DNA from: Acidobacteriaceae bacterium | Lineage (GTDB): Bacteria > Acidobacteriota > Terriglobia > Terriglobales > Acidobacteriaceae | Length of the DNA: 64,000 nt | Reading direction: 5' to 3' | Assembly (NCBI GenBank): GCA_025462735.1 | Contig: JAOAPC010000016.1 | Coordinates: 62,001-126,000 of the forward strand | In this document: one piece after another, positions 60,168-64,000 of the stretch | Layout: each line of letters begins with the position of its first letter | Position numbering within the stretch: position 1 is the first letter of the stretch | The notes under the pieces: generated by a model | Told to the model about the DNA's origin: nothing | Databases searched by the model: none | The model's input: only the letters and a program-made list of their open reading frames with translations | Translations under genes and position numbers: made by a program

Positions 60168-63100
60168 ATGACCGCCGAGATGCGGAAGACCGGAATCGAC
60201 GTAGTGGGCGACATGCCTTGGGGTACACACTTTTGTGCCTTCTACGAAACAAAAGCGGACCTCCTCGAAATGACGGTTGCTTACTGCAGAGCTGGATTGC
60301 AAAGCCAGGAGTTCTGCCTGTGGGTAGTTGCCGAACCTCTTGCTGTCGAAGACGCAAGGCGGGCACTGAAAGAGGCCGTACCTGATTTTGATCGATACTT
60401 CGCTGACCGCAGCATAGAGATTGTCCGGGCTCACGACTGGTACTTACAGGATGGCACGTTTGACCTCAACCGAGTTATTCGTGGTTGGAATGAGAAACTC
60501 GCGCGCGCATCCGCCCGAGGTTACGCCGGCGTAAGGGTGACCGGCGATACCGCCTGGCTTGAGCAGCGGGACTGGAAAGACTTCTGTGAATACGAAGAGT
60601 CGCTCAACCAGGCGGTCGCCAATCAGCGTCTGGCGGTGCTGTGCACGTACCCGCTAGCCGCGTGCGGAGCTGCTGAAATCCTGGATGTGGTACGAACCCA
60701 TCAGTTTGCAGTAACAAAGAGACGTTCAAGTTGGGACGTTATCGAAACTGCCGGGCACAAGCAAGCCAAAGCAGAAATCAAGCGCCTGAATGAGGAACTT
60801 GAACAACGTGTGCTGGACCGGACCAGCGAACTGACTGTGGTCAATACGGCGCTGACAAAGGAAATACTTCAACGTCAACGCGCCGAAGAGGCCTTGCTTC
60901 GCAGCGAAGCCTATTTAGCGGAGGCGCAGAGAGTGAGCCACACCGGCAGTTTCGGGTGGAGCGTTTCCAGCGGGCATATCGTCTGGTCAGACGAAACGTT
61001 TCGAATTCTTGAATTCGACCCAGACATTGAACCTACAGTGGAACTCATACTGCAGCGAACCCATCCGCAGGACAGACCCTTCGTCCGCGAAACGCTCGAT
61101 CGCGTAGCACGAGACAGGAACGCGTTTGATTTTGAACACCGGCTGTTGATGCCAAATGGCTCGGTGAAGTGCATTCGAGTTGTGGGTCATCCCTCAATAA
61201 ACGATGAATCGGGCAGCGTCGAGTTCGTCGGAGCGGTGATGGACGTCACGGAACGCAAACGCGCCGAAGAGGCCCTGCAGCGCAGCGAAGCCTACTTGGC
61301 GGAAGCGCAGAAGTTAAGCCACACGGGCAGTTGGGCATGCAACATCGCGACTCGAGAGATGATCCACTCGTCTGAGGAACACCATCGCCTGTTTGGTCTC
61401 GATCCGGAGAGAGAGGGGGTACCTGCATTCGATGAATTTTACCAGCGCATTCATCCGGAAGATCGGGACCGGACAGTTGACGATCTCGAGAGGGCAATCC
61501 GCGCAGGAACTAATGTCGAGGCGCATTTCCGAGTCGTAATTCCGGAAGAGGCGACAAGATACATGTACGGGATAGGTCACCCTGTTGTCCGACCGTCCGG
61601 CAACGGCGGCGAATTCGTGGGTGCCGTGATGGACGTCACCGAGCGCAATCGGGCAGAGGCGCTGCGTGATGGAGAGAGCCGCATTTTGGAGATGATAGCG
61701 CGCGATGCTCCGCTCGAGGAAACGCTGGAAAACCTGGTGCGCGTCGTGGAATCGCAATTTGCCGGCTTGCTTTGCTCTGTCCTGCTCCTCGACGAGGACG
61801 GGCAACATGTGCGGCACGGCGCTGCTCCCAATCTTCCTAAGCCCTACAGCGAGGCCATCGACGGTCTTCGCATCGGACCGAAGGCGGGATCATGCGGCAC
61901 CGCCATGTATCGCAGAGAGCCTGTTGTGGTCACCGACATTCTTCAGGACCCACTCTGGGAGGACTACCGAGATGTGGCCGGCCGTTATGGGCTCCGCGCC
62001 TGCTGGTCCACTCCCATTCTCTCGCATTCGGGTAAAGCGATGGGCTCGTTTGCCATGTATTACCGTGAACCGCGCAGTCCGAGCCCGGCTGAGACCCGCG
62101 CCCTGGAAATGGCCACCCATCTCGCCGGTATTGCCATTGAACGCAAGCTGTCGCGCGAACAGCTACAGCGAAGCGAAGCTTATCTGGCCGAAGCGCAGAG
62201 GTTGAGCCACACCGGCAGCTGGGCTTTCAATGCTGGAGAGGCGATCTACTGGTCAGAGGAAAATTTCCGAATTTGGGGCTTCAATCCGCAGCAGGGTCTT
62301 CCGGATCGCGAAACCGTGTTGCACCGGATCCATCCAGAGGATCGCGACAGGGTGGTCGAAAGTGTCGAGAAGGCGGTACGCGAAAAAAGCGACTATGCTG
62401 TCGAGTTCAGAATCGTGCTACCCGAGGGAACAGTCAAACACATCCATGGGTTAGGCCATCCGGTGTTTAGCGCGAGCGGGGAGCTTGTTGAAGTCGTCGG
62501 TACGCAGCTCGACGTGACAGAACGTAAACGCGCCGAAGAAGAACGCGAGAGATTGGGGCAGCTACAGGCGGATCTCGCACACATAAACAGAGTGACCACC
62601 ATGGGCGAGTTGACCGCGTCTCTAGCGCACGAGATCAAGCAGCCCATTACCGCAGCCTTAACCGACGCCAAAACCTGCATGCGATGGCTTCGTCGCGATG
62701 AGCCCGACCTGGCAGAGGCGTGCGAAACCGCATCGAGAGTGGTTACAGACGTAACGCGCGCGTCCGAAATCATTAGCAGAATCAGCTTGCTGTTCAAGAA
62801 GGGCGCTCCGCAGCACGCGTTGGTTGATGTAAATGAACTGATTCGGGAAATGATTGTCCTACTGCGTAGTGAGGCCGCCCGGCACTCGATCTTGATTCGC
62901 TCCGAGCTCGCCGACGGTCTTCCCAACATCATGGCGGAGCGGGTTCAGTTACAGCAGGTGTTCATGAACCTGATGCTCAATGGCATTGATGCCATGAAGG
63001 ACGTATGCACCGCAGGTGAACTGACCATAAAGTCGCAGCAACTTAAGGAGAACCAACTGCTGGTATCGGTCAGTGATACTGGAGTCGGACTGCCGCAACA

Positions 63101-63314
63101 GCAAGCCGAACAAATGTTCAACGCGTTCTTTAGTACGAAGGCCCACGGTACGGGTATGGGACTGCCGATCAGCCGCTCCATCATCGAATCTCACGGGGGC
63201 CGTCTGTGGGCCACCTCCAACTCTGGCCGGGGCGCAAGCTTCCATTTCACTCTGCCAAGCAAGGGCGAAAGACGTACGACATCGGCACAGAGCGACATCC
63301 CTCAGAGCGCCTAG
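60168..63314 (+). CDS. MEDS-PAS-PAS-GAF-PAS sensor histidine kinase
   Basis: N-terminal MEDS-like GDMPWGTHFCAFYETKADLLEM; three LQRSEAYLAEAQRLSHTGSW PAS modules; GAF; H-box LTASLAHEIKQPITAALTDA; HATPase_c GVGLPQQQAEQMF...GTGMGLPISRSIIESHGG. Confidence 0.93.
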   Translation: MTAEMRKTGIDVVGDMPWGTHFCAFYETKADLLEMTVAYCRAGLQSQEFCLWVVAEPLAVEDARRALKEAVPDFDRYFADRSIEIVRAHDWYLQDGTFDLNRVIRGWNEKLARASARGYAGVRVTGDTAWLEQRDWKDFCEYEESLNQAVANQRLAVLCTYPLAACGAAEILDVVRTHQFAVTKRRSSWDVIETAGHKQAKAEIKRLNEELEQRVLDRTSELTVVNTALTKEILQRQRAEEALLRSEAYLAEAQRVSHTGSFGWSVSSGHIVWSDETFRILEFDPDIEPTVELILQRTHPQDRPFVRETLDRVARDRNAFDFEHRLLMPNGSVKCIRVVGHPSINDESGSVEFVGAVMDVTERKRAEEALQRSEAYLAEAQKLSHTGSWACNIATREMIHSSEEHHRLFGLDPEREGVPAFDEFYQRIHPEDRDRTVDDLERAIRAGTNVEAHFRVVIPEEATRYMYGIGHPVVRPSGNGGEFVGAVMDVTERNRAEALRDGESRILEMIARDAPLEETLENLVRVVESQFAGLLCSVLLLDEDGQHVRHGAAPNLPKPYSEAIDGLRIGPKAGSCGTAMYRREPVVVTDILQDPLWEDYRDVAGRYGLRACWSTPILSHSGKAMGSFAMYYREPRSPSPAETRALEMATHLAGIAIERKLSREQLQRSEAYLAEAQRLSHTGSWAFNAGEAIYWSEENFRIWGFNPQQGLPDRETVLHRIHPEDRDRVVESVEKAVREKSDYAVEFRIVLPEGTVKHIHGLGHPVFSASGELVEVVGTQLDVTERKRAEEERERLGQLQADLAHINRVTTMGELTASLAHEIKQPITAALTDAKTCMRWLRRDEPDLAEACETASRVVTDVTRASEIISRISLLFKKGAPQHALVDVNELIREMIVLLRSEAARHSILIRSELADGLPNIMAERVQLQQVFMNLMLNGIDAMKDVCTAGELTIKSQQLKENQLLVSVSDTGVGLPQQQAEQMFNAFFSTKAHGTGMGLPISRSIIESHGGRLWATSNSGRGASFHFTLPSKGERRTTSAQSDIPQSA

Positions 63315-63353
63315 TCAGTTCCAGAGCTCAAAGAACCTTCAAAGCAGGCACGA

Positions 63354-64000
63354 TTATCTCAAGCCAAGCTCGCCGTTGTATTGCTGGGTCATCTTGTAGC
63401 ACTCACAGGCGGAGTCCTCCAGTTTCTTGCGGTTCAGAATCGTGACCGCGCCACGCGTGTACTTGATAGTCTGCTCCTTCTGCAAAATGCTGGCGGCCAA
63501 AGTCACACTTGGTCTTCCTGTTCCCAGCATGGTTGCAAGAAAGTCATGGGTAATTGGCAGCGTCTCCGAATCGACCCTATCCTGGGTCATCAGCAACCAC
63601 CGCGCCAGGCGCTGCTTGATATCATGCAGCCGATTACACGCCGCGGTCTGCGCGATCTGCATTCCCAAGAGTACCGCGTAGCGGCACAAGTCCAACTGAA
63701 GGCCTGGAGCCGATTCCAAAATTTTCTGTAACGCTCCCACTTGTATGCGGAAGCCATCTCCCGGGATTTGTATTACCTCCCTCATCATGCCTGTGCCCAG
63801 GCCAACCGCCGCTGGTATTCCCGTAAAACCTTCATTCCCTACCACGCCGGTCTCGGCCGTCTTCCCATTTCTCATGGCGACAACCAGAGAAATCAAACCT
63901 CCATTCAGAAAATACGCATATTTTATTTTGTCACAGGCTTCGTGAATAACCAGATGGTGCGGCAGGTCGAGATATTCGAGATGAGGACGCAGTAAGCTGT
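63354..64000 (-). CDS. Crp/Fnr family regulator, N-terminus off the right edge
   Basis: Frame stays open past the ORF-track Met to base 64000: SLLRPHLEYLDLPHHLVIHEACDKIKYAYFLNGGLISLVVAMRNGKTAETGVVGNEGFTG...; HTH ITHDFLATMLGTGRPSVTLAASIL. Confidence 0.88.
   Translation of the reverse strand, partial: SLLRPHLEYLDLPHHLVIHEACDKIKYAYFLNGGLISLVVAMRNGKTAETGVVGNEGFTGIPAAVGLGTGMMREVIQIPGDGFRIQVGALQKILESAPGLQLDLCRYAVLLGMQIAQTAACNRLHDIKQRLARWLLMTQDRVDSETLPITHDFLATMLGTGRPSVTLAASILQKEQTIKYTRGAVTILNRKKLEDSACECYKMTQQYNGELGLR

Overview
Window of a high-GC bacterial chromosome. Gene content (GWxTD protein, Oar/CarboxypepD_reg-type TonB receptors, MacB-like permeases, wHTH-TPR regulator, S/T kinase with a PD40-like C-terminus) suggests Acidobacteriota; this is inference and no search was run. 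About 40 protein genes are supported. They include a fused 2-oxoacid dehydrogenase E1, ftsQ-ftsA-ftsZ, a VapBC pair, a ZIP transporter, a GH13 amylase, MacB-like ABC parts, a BCS1-like AAA ATPase, rtcB, a MEDS/PAS/GAF histidine kinase and three Crp/Fnr regulators. Both window edges cut genes missed by the ORF track: a DUF4268/PD-(D/E)XK-like protein (left) and a Crp/Fnr protein (right). Main second-look items: (1) an 81-bp palindromic repeat inserted in frame inside rtcB, matching an intergenic repeat at ~1.02 kb; (2) a divergent pair of HEPN-motif genes (MtlR-like and AbiJ-like) ending 5 bp from an orphan tmRNA/tRNA-like 3' end; (3) a cluster of very small, partly Cys-rich genes at 52.5-55 kb, below the ORF cutoff, one apparently frameshifted; (4) intergenic hairpin repeats whose stems differ between copies but stay paired; (5) a BCS1-like AAA / Cys-rich small protein / RtcB neighbourhood. 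No CRISPR array, rRNA or complete tRNA was recognised.
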